Assembly (NCBI GenBank): GCA_900753715.1
Contig: CAAEAE010000045.1
Location: forward strand, 1-29,688
Direction of reading: 5' to 3'
Length of the DNA stretch: 29,688 bases
Source of the DNA: an uncultured Roseburia sp.
Lineage (GTDB): Bacteria; Bacillota_A; Clostridia; Lachnospirales; Lachnospiraceae
The notes below the pieces were generated by a model, which made no database searches, was not told the DNA's origin, and was given only the letters and a program-made list of their open reading frames with translations. A program made the translations under genes and the position numbers. Below, one piece after another: positions 15,810 through 23,032 of this stretch (its first letter is position 1; each line of letters opens with the position of its first letter).

Positions 15810-17951
15810 TTAGTCTGTCAAAAAAGCCTGCAGTTTCTTTTCCATATCAGCGATTTCTGTATCGTCTGGCAATAATTGGCGGATCTGCCTAATCACTGCC
15901 AGTGCTTCCACCTCTCTGTGCATTTGTATCAGTTCTTCAATTTTAGGACGAATTTGCTGTGCCATCCGTTGCAGCTCATTTTGCGCACTTTTTTGTTCAG
16001 TTTCTTTTGCTTTCATCAGGTTTTCAATATACTTTAAATAATATTTGACCTGAATTGCAAAACCAGATGACATTTTCCGGATTTCTTTGAGTATTTCTAC
16101 CAATGCCAGATAATCCTGTTGCTCTTCCTTTTGGAAAAAATCTTGTAACAGAAAAGATATCTGACAACATTCTGGTAAAATCATTGATCTCTCATCAAAC
16201 AATTCCTGCTTATATATTTTCTGAAATAGCTTTCTGCTATCTGCTGCATATTTCTTCCAAGCACTTCTGATCTGCCCTATTTCCGAATCTGCTAAGTCTT
16301 TCGTCCCATCCATTTCACTAAATGCTCTTTTTTCATAACATATATTCCACCAAATAAGATGGTCTTGATCAGCATCAAGTCTTTTTACTTTTTCATTTAT
16401 TTTCTGTACATCCTTCCATGGCGACTTCAGACAAACTTTTTCTGCCGCTCTCTGCCATTTATAAAAGGGTACATTGCAAATAATATCAGCAATGTCAATA
16501 TTGCATTGTTCAGCCATGTCCCATATTCCGTATTCTACGCTTAATGGGAGTGTACATTCCGGTTCATTCCATATTTCCTGATATTGTTCAGTATTTTCCC
16601 GCAAAGGGTCTGTCCAGAAAGTCAGATATTTAAAATACCAGTCATCGGAAGCATAAGTTCTCCATTTATAGGATGTTTTTTTGAAAATTTGCGGTTCTTT
16701 TTTTCTCTTTTCTTCAATAATATCAACAACTGCCACTGTAAGGTTAGCGTTTTTTATCATCGTATCTAACATATAATGATAGTCTTCCGCATCCTCTTGA
16801 ATAAATTTCTGGATAATGTCTTTGATTGCTTCATAGTCCACGAATAGCGTTTTGTCATGATAATCAATTCTATCAAATAGTTCTCTTGCTTTTTTTATGT
16901 TATTCAGGCAAAGTGCTGCGCGTATACCAAATCCAATATCTGAATTAAGTTCTTTTATTTCAAAACAATCTAAAAATAAACTCGTATATTTAATATAAGA
17001 ATTCCCATTACCATTTCTGTCATAGGCTGCAAGATATTGTCTTAGGTCGTCCAGACAATCCATATAATTACCTAATTCATAATTTGCTTTACATAAAGTA
17101 GAGTAAATCGCAGCAACACACAATTCATTAATTCTTTCGTCCCTCAGATATTTTTTCCCATATTCTATTGTCTTGGAATAATCGCATAACCAATAAAAAC
17201 ATTTCACCACATTGGCGAACAAGGAATTCACATATCTAATCTCTACGCCTGCCTGATTTATCCCTTCTAATGATACTTCTATTGATTTCCTATATTCCTG
17301 TATTACGTCGTATTCCTGTGCCAATTGTACATTATGGCGCAGTTCTTTGGGATTACATTTGTGTTCCTCTAATAATGGTTTTATATTTCTTCTTGAATGT
17401 TCATATAATTCTTTCTTTGTTTTATAAATATAGCCATAGTGATGCACATAGGCATTAAATATCTTAATATTTCCTCTTATATTTTCAAAGCATTCATGTA
17501 TGGAATAGACAAAACATACATTTTCGTATAATCTTGTCATTCTCGTCACTAAAGCATCCGAATACACACTTCCTGACATATCGTCATAATTTCTCTGCTT
17601 ATAAAATGCATAGCCATAATTTTTCCATTCCCCACTCAAAAAGAACTCTTCTATTTCTGAGGTATCTTCAAACCACTCATCATCATCCAGATACAAGAAC
17701 CATTCTCCTGTGGCTTCTTTCAACCCTGCATTTCTTGCTTTTGCAAAATCTCCACACCAGGTAAATTCAACAATTTTATCCGCATACGGTTCAATAATAT
17801 TTCTGACTTTTTCCCCACATCCTGTATCTACTAAAATCAATTCCGAAGAAACACTTTTTCTAAGATGTTCCAACGATTTCAGGCACTTCTCTACGGTATC
17901 CGGTCTGTTAGATACCAGCAACGATATTGATAACAGTTTCTTCTTTTCCAT
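15810..17951 (-). CDS. GT2 glycosyltransferase with TPR-like helical extension (probable flagellin glycosyltransferase)
   Basis: A protein of 713 residues. The N-terminal 230 or so are a GT-A family 2 domain: SISLLVSNRPDTVEKCLKSL, ELILVDTGCGE, WCGDFAKARNAGLKEATGEW and the metal-binding YLDDDEWFED. A long helical region follows with TPR-like spacing (for example YRKSIEVSLEGINQAG, YSKTIEYGKKYL, NYELGNYMDCLDDLRQYL), then a further alpha-rich portion and a coiled-coil-like end. GT2-TPR proteins immediately downstream of flagellin are a recurrent arrangement for enzymes that place the first sugar on flagellin Ser/Thr, which is the inferred role. The start follows AGAGGGAATAGC. The gene is separated from fliC by a strong terminator about 25 bases upstream, so its expression is probably a fraction of flagellin read-through. 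The acceptor is not proven. Confidence 0.82.
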   Translation of the reverse strand: MEKKKLLSISLLVSNRPDTVEKCLKSLEHLRKSVSSELILVDTGCGEKVRNIIEPYADKIVEFTWCGDFAKARNAGLKEATGEWFLYLDDDEWFEDTSEIEEFFLSGEWKNYGYAFYKQRNYDDMSGSVYSDALVTRMTRLYENVCFVYSIHECFENIRGNIKIFNAYVHHYGYIYKTKKELYEHSRRNIKPLLEEHKCNPKELRHNVQLAQEYDVIQEYRKSIEVSLEGINQAGVEIRYVNSLFANVVKCFYWLCDYSKTIEYGKKYLRDERINELCVAAIYSTLCKANYELGNYMDCLDDLRQYLAAYDRNGNGNSYIKYTSLFLDCFEIKELNSDIGFGIRAALCLNNIKKARELFDRIDYHDKTLFVDYEAIKDIIQKFIQEDAEDYHYMLDTMIKNANLTVAVVDIIEEKRKKEPQIFKKTSYKWRTYASDDWYFKYLTFWTDPLRENTEQYQEIWNEPECTLPLSVEYGIWDMAEQCNIDIADIICNVPFYKWQRAAEKVCLKSPWKDVQKINEKVKRLDADQDHLIWWNICYEKRAFSEMDGTKDLADSEIGQIRSAWKKYAADSRKLFQKIYKQELFDERSMILPECCQISFLLQDFFQKEEQQDYLALVEILKEIRKMSSGFAIQVKYYLKYIENLMKAKETEQKSAQNELQRMAQQIRPKIEELIQMHREVEALAVIRQIRQLLPDDTEIADMEKKLQAFLTD

Positions 17952-17974
17952 GCTATTCCCTCTTTTTGAATAAT

Positions 17975-18004
17975 AAAAAAGGGATGGTCTCCCATCCCTT
18001 TTTT
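17975..18004 (-). terminator. Intrinsic terminator after fliC
   Basis: A GGGATGG stem (17981-17987), 4-nt loop and CCATCCC (17992-17998), flanked by six A and six T. In the minus direction this is a compact GC stem followed by a T run, 10 bases after the flagellin stop. It should end most flagellin transcripts before the downstream glycosyltransferase gene. Confidence 0.9.
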
Positions 18005-18014
18005 ATTACATTGT

Positions 18015-19163
18015 TTACTGTAACAGAGAAAGAACTCCCTGATTAGACTGATTAGACTGAGCCAACATAGCCTGACCTGCCTGAGCCAGGATATTGTTGT
18101 TGGAGTACTTAACCATTTCAGTAGCCATATCGGTATCACGGATCTGGCTCTCTGCACTGGTGGTATTCTCTACAACGTTATCCAGGTTGTTGATGGTGTG
18201 CTCCAGTCTGTTCTGGATAGCACCAAGTGCAGAACGCTGAGTAGATACCTTCTGAATAGCATCAGCAATGGTATCTACAGCCGCATCTGCATTTGTGCTA
18301 TTGGATCCGTCTACACGCAGACCATTAATCTTAAGTCCTCTTGCACTTAACTGACTGATAGAAGCTTCAATCTTATTATCAGAAGAGGTATCAGCACCAA
18401 CCTGCAAGGACATATTTGCTGCACCGGTCTTCATATCAGCAAAAGCGTCAATCTTGATGTTACCATCAGATGTCAGGGAAACATTTTTAATGTTCTTATC
18501 TTGTCCCATCAGTTCATTCTTCACGGCTGCAACCAAAGCTTCCTTATCCTTAAAGATCTTGCCACCCTTAAGTTCAGCCTCTGTTGCTGCAGCTTTAAAT
18601 TCGAATGAACCATATTTTTGATTTGCAATTGCTACGCTTGTCGTACCATTAGCGACCAGACCTGCTGTAACTGCGGCATCCTTAAGTCCAGTATAAGAAG
18701 CTATTTTGCCAGTTTTAACAGACTCATACTTAGCCTTTTCTCCAGCCTTACCATCTAACAGATAAGTCTCGTTGAACTTGGTGGTGATGGATACACGGTC
18801 AATCTCAGTTACCAGCTGATCGATCTCGTTCTGAACATAGCTTCTATCATCAGAAGACATGGTTCCGTTGGAAGCCTTAACTGCCAGCTCGTTCATTCTC
18901 TGCAGCATATCATGAACTTCAGTCAGAGCACCTTCAGCGGTCTGCACTGCGGAGATACCGTCCTGTGCATTGCTGGAAGCCTGTGTCAGACCTCTGATCT
19001 GCTTTCTCATTTTCTCACTGATGGATAATCCAGCTGCATCATCTGCTGCTCTATTAATTTTGTAACCGGAAGAGAGTTTCTCAGTAGACTTTGCCTGAGA
19101 AGCAGTGGTCAAACCTAACATTCTGTTAGAGTTCATAGCTGTAAGATTGTGTTGTACTACCAT
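18015..19163 (-). CDS. fliC: Flagellin, major filament subunit
   Basis: A protein of 382 residues. The N-terminal D0/D1 (MVVQHNLTAMNSNRML, EKLSSGYKINRAADDAAGLSISEKM, NAQDGISAVQTAEGAL) and C-terminal D1/D0 (QRSALGAIQNRLEHTINNLD, SQIRDTDMATEMVKYS, then SNQGVLSLLQ at the end) are complete, with a variable centre from about 150 to 270. LQRMNELAVKASNGT corresponds to the TLR5-recognised helix of enterobacterial flagellin. The start is the ATG at 19161-19163, with AAGGAGGAATATATT; an in-frame ATG 27 codons upstream lies in the leader and is rejected. Expression: sigma-28-like promoter at 19351-19377, a leader of roughly 180 nt with a CsrA-like hairpin next to the Shine-Dalgarno, and a strong terminator. 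The protein is exported by the flagellar type III apparatus and probably glycosylated by the adjacent enzymes. Confidence 0.97.
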   Translation of the reverse strand: MVVQHNLTAMNSNRMLGLTTASQAKSTEKLSSGYKINRAADDAAGLSISEKMRKQIRGLTQASSNAQDGISAVQTAEGALTEVHDMLQRMNELAVKASNGTMSSDDRSYVQNEIDQLVTEIDRVSITTKFNETYLLDGKAGEKAKYESVKTGKIASYTGLKDAAVTAGLVANGTTSVAIANQKYGSFEFKAAATEAELKGGKIFKDKEALVAAVKNELMGQDKNIKNVSLTSDGNIKIDAFADMKTGAANMSLQVGADTSSDNKIEASISQLSARGLKINGLRVDGSNSTNADAAVDTIADAIQKVSTQRSALGAIQNRLEHTINNLDNVVENTTSAESQIRDTDMATEMVKYSNNNILAQAGQAMLAQSNQSNQGVLSLLQ

Positions 19164-19170
19164 AATATAT

Positions 19171-19204
19171 TCCTCCTTGAATTGACGAGCGCTTCCCTGC
19201 GCTC
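19171..19204 (-). promoter_or_regulatory. Putative CsrA-binding leader hairpin and Shine-Dalgarno of fliC
   Basis: In the mRNA, GAGCGC and GCGCTC (19204-19199 and 19192-19187) form a perfect 6-bp stem with loop AGGGAA, which exposes GGA. Twenty nucleotides downstream is AAGGAGGA, the Shine-Dalgarno, with a second GGA. CsrA dimers in Bacillus bridge a hairpin-loop GGA and an SD GGA in the flagellin leader to block translation, relieved by FliW. csrA and fliW are both in this window. An additional AGGATGT core lies further upstream in the leader at 19241-19247. Binding itself is inferred. Confidence 0.6.
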
Positions 19205-19235
19205 CGTTATTTGCTTTGGCAATGTCAGCTTCAAG

Positions 19236-19290
19236 TTCGCACATCCTGTCACTTTCATCGCCATTGTCTTCCGTTTCTCTGGCGTGCGAA
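19236..19290 (-). repeat. Inverted repeat in the long fliC leader
   Basis: Arms TTCGCAC (19236-19242) and GTGCGAA (19284-19290) are perfect 7-bp complements that enclose about 41 nt. The promoter-distal arm overlaps an AGGATGT sequence (19241-19247), close to the CsrA consensus core. The remainder of the fliC upstream region (19291-19350) shows nothing else I can name. The structure could help fold the long 5' leader. Confidence 0.4.
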
Positions 19291-19350
19291 ACCTTTAATT
19301 CAGAAGAATGGTTAGGTAAGCAATTGTTTTATTTGCTTTACTTGTTAAGT

Positions 19351-19377
19351 ATATCGGAGAGGATTTTAGAAACTTAA
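19351..19377 (-). promoter_or_regulatory. Sigma-28 (SigD/FliA)-type promoter of fliC
   Basis: On the minus strand TTAA (19374-19377) is followed after 15 bases by TCCGATAT (19351-19358). This fits the flagellar sigma factor consensus TAAA-N15-GCCGATAT. The predicted start near 19343 gives a leader of about 180 nt. A similar element lies before flaG (25118-25144). Confidence 0.75.
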
Positions 19378-19429
19378 CCCCTTTTTACAAAAAATGTTGA
19401 CTTTTTTATTTTGCTAAGATATATTATAT

Positions 19430-19497
19430 AAAAAGGAAGCAGTTTTTTACCACTTGTTTACTATGTATTCTTGAGTGGGGTACTTGCTTCCTTTTTT
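19430..19497 (-). terminator. Terminator overlapping the 3' end of the 174-residue gene
   Basis: Long arms AAAAAGGAAGCA (19430-19441) and TGCTTCCTTTTTT (19485-19497) are complementary, with an inner CCACT/AGTGG pairing. The T run follows in the minus direction. One arm lies inside the last codons of the coding sequence. It separates this accessory gene from the fliC promoter. Confidence 0.65.
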
Positions 19498-19985
19498 ATT
19501 TCCACCAAATCATATAAATACAATTTTCCGTCTTGTGTCCTATTTACTACCAGCCTCCCCATGTAAACATTATATTCTTCTGTCTTTCTATTGTTATCAT
19601 AAACTGGTAGCGCAAATCTGACCGTATAATAGTTCCAGCCACCTTTTGCGTCTTTCTTATGTTTACTCTTCTTATTTTCACTATGTATTTTATTGGCAGC
19701 TGATTCTACCAGTTCTCGGATTCCTTGTGCTGCATTTGCCTTGGCTTTTGCCCGTGCTCCCCTTATATGTTCTGAATACTTTGAGCCCGTATACTCATCT
19801 GCGAATTTAGTTCCTATTTCTATTTTTTCTTTCGTTTGTTTATTCTCAATTATTTCACCAAGGTACTTCTTTAGGTATTCTTTTACTGCATCCCAGTCAA
19901 TGTCCTGTTTATTCCAAAATATAATATCCGGTATTATAACAATAGCATTACCTTGTTCATCTCTTACTACTTTTACTTCACTCAT
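19461..19985 (-). CDS. Small basic protein of uncertain family (possible LPD3/BECR-like domain)
   Basis: A protein of 174 residues, rich in Lys and Arg. The C-terminal 100 or so carry a pattern I associate, with low certainty, with domains of mobile-element polyvalent proteins (LPD3, near BECR-fold nuclease families): EYTGSKYSEHIRGARAKAKA, KKDAKGGWNYYTVRFALPV and GKLYLYDLVEIKKE. The N-terminal 60 residues are unassigned. There is no signal peptide or membrane segment. The start at 19983-19985 follows GAAAGGAAAACAT; a 10-codon longer start lacks a site. It stands alone, with its own terminator, between the flagellin gene and a flagellin pseudogene. Nothing next to it looks like a dedicated immunity gene. 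Real gene likely; function open. Confidence 0.6.
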   Translation of the reverse strand: MSEVKVVRDEQGNAIVIIPDIIFWNKQDIDWDAVKEYLKKYLGEIIENKQTKEKIEIGTKFADEYTGSKYSEHIRGARAKAKANAAQGIRELVESAANKIHSENKKSKHKKDAKGGWNYYTVRFALPVYDNNRKTEEYNVYMGRLVVNRTQDGKLYLYDLVEIKKEASTPLKNT

Positions 19986-20167
19986 ATGTTTTCCTTTCAG
20001 TATTACTCTTTCCAATCAGAAAGTATTTTTATCATTCTATTACCTTCTCATCCAGTGAAATCAATGGTGATACACCTAAAATTTTTTTGATTTGAATTAA
20101 GATTTGGTCTGTCTGTCAGAATTGATATTTGTGAATTTACAATAGCATATTGTTACCGATAAATCAA

Positions 20168-20689
20168 TCATAATTTGTGCAGTACGCTCTGACTACTCTA
20201 ATTGGCCTGGGTCAGCATGGATTGTCCTGCCTGGGCGATAATCTGTGTGTTTGCATATTCTACCATCAATTTCGCCATATCGGTATCCCGGATCCTCGAC
20301 TCTGCCTGCTGCGTGTTTTCAACTATATTATCCAGGTTCTTAATAGTATGCTCCAGCCGGTTCTGATATGCTCCCATCCGGCTTCTTTCCCGGTTCACAT
20401 ATCGCACAGCACCATCAAAAGCATCTATTGCTGTTTCTGCGCCGATCTGTAAGATAACCGGTGCTTCCGGTCCATATTCCTTTCCTTCTACAGCATATGC
20501 CACACCGGGACCGAATTTGCCTGTGTTCCCCAATGGAGTCACGCCATAGCTCACATGTTTCCAGTCGACCCAGGAATATCCAGCCGGCATGGTATAATGA
20601 TTCCTTGGATTGCCATTATCCGTTCCCCGGATGATGCGTTCCATTAATTCTTCCGCCGTCGCAACACCATTAATCCCCTCAATTGCCAA
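20168..20689 (-). pseudogene. Decayed second flagellin gene (C-terminal portion)
   Basis: The frame encodes a clear flagellin D1/D0 C-terminus: RSRMGAYQNRLEHTIKNLDN, ESRIRDTDMAKLMVEYANTQ and AQAGQSMLTQAN. It then meets TAG (20198-20200) where flagellins have a CAG Gln codon. Past that stop the frame reads SSQSVLHKL before another stop (20168-20170), a recognisable but damaged version of the usual SQSVLSLL ending. The conserved N-terminal D0/D1 is missing altogether. Upstream of 20689 the same frame continues but has stops at about 20746 and 20785, so there is no valid start (20689 itself is TTG). The region from 20690 to 20907 holds only this degraded sequence. I read it as a relic of a flagellin paralogue. 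Confidence 0.85.
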
Positions 20690-20907
20690 AGTAAATTCCG
20701 GTCGATCTATCCCTAAAGCTAAAGTTACTTCGGCAAATTCTCAAGCGGAAGTTACTCTTGAAATTTTTACATCTCCGGCTTATTTCATGCTACAATGGGG
20801 ATCTAAGAATTTCTTGCTGTTTCAAATATTCATCTTGTACAAATGGAAATTTGTAAGGGAAATTTAGGGATAAAGACGTATACGCAAAAACATTTGTGAA
20901 ATTATAG

Positions 20908-20934
20908 GTCCCTGTCTGATATTCAGGCAGGGAC
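20908..20934 (-). terminator. Hairpin after the AAA/DUF4143 gene
   Basis: A 12-bp stem (GTCCCTGTCTGA at 20908-20919, TCAGGCAGGGAC at 20923-20934) with one mismatch and a 3-nt loop, 7 bases after the stop of the ATPase gene. The T run that follows is weak in the minus direction (CTATAATTTC), so termination may be partial. Confidence 0.6.
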
Positions 20935-20940
20935 TGTATT

Positions 20941-22038
20941 TTAGATTATCCAGACTGGTACGATATAATTGTCTCTGTCAATCGCACTAAGTCCCGGTTT
21001 CATGCAGATAACTGCGCCCTTCGCACGAGGCGTTGATGCCTTGTCGAGTAATTCAAATACCTTTACCAGCTCTGTTCCGGGATTTGCAGTTTTCTTAATC
21101 TCAATCGGATTCAATATTCCATCATGTTCCAGGACAATATCAATCTCCCTGGCATCTTTATCACGATAATAGTACAAATACGGCTCTTTTCCACAATTCA
21201 GGTAGGTTTTCCGAATTTCCGCGACCACGTAATTTTCCAAAATGGCCCCGTTCATAGCACCGCATTCTAACGTTTCCGCACTGCTCCATTTCGTCAGGTA
21301 ACACACCAGACCCGTATCGTAGAAATACAGTTTGGGCGTTTTCACAAGGCGCTTCAACAAATTTCTTGCTGCCACTGCAGTAATAAACCGAAGGAACTTA
21401 AGCGAATCTATGGCATCCGATAATTCTCTTACATCCCGCTCAATATAAGTAGACAGATAACTGCTGTAAAAAAGCTGACTGTTACTGTTAATACCGCTTA
21501 CGATCGCAGGCATGGAGCCTTGATAAATCCGTTCAAAGATCTCTCTTGTATCAGCTTGCTCTCTCTCTTTCTGCCTCTCATTTAAATCCTCCAGATCTAC
21601 CGTAAACGGTTTCATCGTTCCTCCGGATATCTCTGCCTGTGACAGGGATGTAAGTGAAAGTACTGCCACTCTTCCTGCCAGTGACTCCTGTACTCCCTGC
21701 ATCAATTTGAACACCTGTGATCCCGTAAGCCAAAATGCTCCCGGCTCATGGTTTTTATCTACATTTATCTTGATATAAGTAAACAGTTCCGGTGCATATT
21801 GAACCTCATCAATCAATACAGGTGGTTTATGCAGTTGCAGAAACAGTTCCGGATCGGTCTTTGCAATATTTCTTTCGTTTAAATCATCCAGTGTTACATA
21901 TCCCCGCTCCGTTCCCTCCATCAGTTTTTGGAGCATTGTCGTCTTTCCCACCTGTTTCGGTCCCGTTACCAGGAGTACCGGATATTCCCTGGTTACCTGT
22001 CTTACTACATTCTCCAGATTTCTTTTGATATAACTCAT
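20941..22038 (-). CDS. AAA ATPase with DUF4143, internally shortened
   Basis: A protein of 365 residues. The N-terminal AAA domain has Walker A GPKQVGKTTM, Walker B PPVLIDEVQY and sensor-like FWLTGSQVF. The C-terminal DUF4143 part has PKLYFYDTGLVCYLT, ILENYVVAEIRK and the nuclease-like DAREIDIVLEHDGILNPIEIKK. Family members are usually about 400-420 residues, with a winged-helix segment between FLRFITAVAAR and the xxKRLVKTPKLYF segment. Here FITAVAARN runs straight into LLKRLVKTPKLY, so roughly 45 residues appear deleted in frame. The ATPase and nuclease-like motifs remain, but DNA binding is probably impaired. The role of the family is unclear (often called ATP-binding proteins of mobile regions). 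An inverted repeat flanks the likely -10 region upstream. Confidence 0.88.
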   Translation of the reverse strand: MSYIKRNLENVVRQVTREYPVLLVTGPKQVGKTTMLQKLMEGTERGYVTLDDLNERNIAKTDPELFLQLHKPPVLIDEVQYAPELFTYIKINVDKNHEPGAFWLTGSQVFKLMQGVQESLAGRVAVLSLTSLSQAEISGGTMKPFTVDLEDLNERQKEREQADTREIFERIYQGSMPAIVSGINSNSQLFYSSYLSTYIERDVRELSDAIDSLKFLRFITAVAARNLLKRLVKTPKLYFYDTGLVCYLTKWSSAETLECGAMNGAILENYVVAEIRKTYLNCGKEPYLYYYRDKDAREIDIVLEHDGILNPIEIKKTANPGTELVKVFELLDKASTPRAKGAVICMKPGLSAIDRDNYIVPVWII

Positions 22039-22048
22039 AAAAGTCCCT

Positions 22049-22089
22049 CTTTCGGCTAATCTATACTCTGATTATATTTTAGCCGAAAG
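22049..22089 (-). promoter_or_regulatory. Inverted repeat flanking a TATAAT upstream of the AAA/DUF4143 gene
   Basis: Perfect 11-bp arms CTTTCGGCTAA (22049-22059) and TTAGCCGAAAG (22079-22089) enclose a 19-nt AT-rich spacer containing, on the minus strand, TATAAT. The promoter-distal arm abuts the AGAGGGA ribosome site of the ATPase gene. No good -35 is visible. It may be an operator around the promoter or a leader hairpin near the ribosome site. The arms are clear; the function is inferred. Confidence 0.5.
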
Positions 22090-22120
22090 CACATTTTTAT
22101 TCTTTCACATTCATTCCGTC

Positions 22121-22157
22121 ATAAAAAAAGGAAAGCCGATATCTCTGTCGGCTCCCC
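22121..22157 (-). terminator. Terminator of the flaG-fliD-fliS-fliT operon
   Basis: In the minus direction GGGGAGCCGA and TCGGCTTTCC form a 10-bp stem (with two G-U pairs) around an 8-nt loop, followed by TTTTTTTA. It lies about 15 bases after the stop of the chaperone gene and marks the end of the late flagellar cluster. Confidence 0.85.
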
Positions 22158-22171
22158 TTCATCTGTTGTAT

Positions 22172-22645
22172 TTACTTTTTATTGTCGTACATCTGTGGCT
22201 GCATATATCCGGCTCCGCTCATGCTCTTGTAGTAGTCATAAGCACTTTTGGCGTTTTTCCGCCTCTGTCCAATTCCGGCACGTTCCTTCGCAAAATAGCT
22301 TTCGATCAGCTTTTTGTTCCGGGCCTCCTGTGCCTGTACAGTCACACTGAGTTCTGTCACCCTGCTGACCTTCTGCTGAAGCTCCCGGATCTGTGCTGCG
22401 TAGCGTTCTCTGTTGCCTTCCAGCTCCCTTGCCAGCTTCCCATACATGATTTCAAAGCCTTCATCCAGATGAACCACTTCATCGATCAGACGCTGCTTCT
22501 CCTCCACGGCATCATCGAACAGGCTCATATCCACGTTTTCTGCAGAGAAGATCTCTTCCTGTCGTTTGTTATAATCCTGGATCTTCTGTAATACTTCCAG
22601 CTTCTTATCCAGGCTCTCTGACAAAATGGTCAGCTGATTCTCCAT
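22172..22645 (-). CDS. FliT/FlgN-like flagellar export chaperone
   Basis: A protein of 157 residues, almost entirely helical and highly charged, with long heptad-like stretches (LDKKLEVLQKIQDYNKRQEEIF, then EEKQRLIDEVVHLDEGFEIMY and a coiled segment to about 125) and a Tyr/Gly/Gln-rich tail. Such sequences belong to the FlgN/FliT-like chaperones that hold hook-associated or cap proteins before export. The position directly after fliS, with a 1-base stop/start overlap (TGATG), and downstream of fliD favours FliT (the FliD chaperone). Sequence alone does not separate FliT from FlgN, so I give no symbol. The stop is followed by the operon terminator. Cytoplasmic; no signal peptide. Confidence 0.75.
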   Translation of the reverse strand: MENQLTILSESLDKKLEVLQKIQDYNKRQEEIFSAENVDMSLFDDAVEEKQRLIDEVVHLDEGFEIMYGKLARELEGNRERYAAQIRELQQKVSRVTELSVTVQAQEARNKKLIESYFAKERAGIGQRRKNAKSAYDYYKSMSGAGYMQPQMYDNKK

Positions 22646-23031
22646 CAGTCATTTCCTTTCTTGGCACCGGCCTTCATGACTTCTTTCCAGTTGTCACGGA
22701 TGGAGTGGAGATGCGTGTTGATCTCTTCGAGAATCTCCTTATCCTTTTTGACATTGGCTTCCACCAGCCGTCTCTCCAGATAATTATAGATATTATCGAA
22801 ATCCTTGGAGACTTCGTATTTCATATCCAATGTAGAATGCAGATATCCTATGATATTCTGCACCTTGCGGATGTTCTCATGTGCTTTGGGAACATCATTC
22901 TTCTCTACAGCAACCTCTGCTATATTACAGAATTTAATGGCTCCGTCATAGAGCATCAATGTCAGCTCCGCCGGAGATGCCGTCAGAACCTTGCTGTTGT
23001 TATACTGTGCATAAGCACTGGGTAATGCCAT
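22645..23031 (-). CDS. fliS: Flagellin export chaperone FliS
   Basis: A protein of 128 residues, the normal length. The N-terminus YAQYNNSKVLTASPAELTLMLYDGAIKFCNIA is the FliS signature, followed by HENIRKVQNIIGYLHSTLDM and YNYLERRLVEANVKKD. FliS binds the C-terminal D0 helices of flagellin in the cytoplasm, prevents premature polymerisation and delivers flagellin to the export gate; in Bacillus-type systems it also works with FliW. The gene follows fliD after one base and overlaps the downstream chaperone gene by one, so translation is coupled through fliD-fliS-fliT. Confidence 0.95.
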   Translation of the reverse strand: MALPSAYAQYNNSKVLTASPAELTLMLYDGAIKFCNIAEVAVEKNDVPKAHENIRKVQNIIGYLHSTLDMKYEVSKDFDNIYNYLERRLVEANVKKDKEILEEINTHLHSIRDNWKEVMKAGAKKGND

Positions 23032-23032
23032 A

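Noticed and set aside
19164..19244. In-frame upstream ATG that would extend flagellin by 27 residues
   Set aside because: Flagellins start at MVVQHN-type sequence, the ATG at 19161-19163 has a near-perfect Shine-Dalgarno, and the extension lies across a hairpin in the leader.
20610..20867. Plus-strand frame of 85 codons over the degraded flagellin upstream region
   Set aside because: No ribosome site or family pattern; the minus frame carries the flagellin homology, so this is a shadow.
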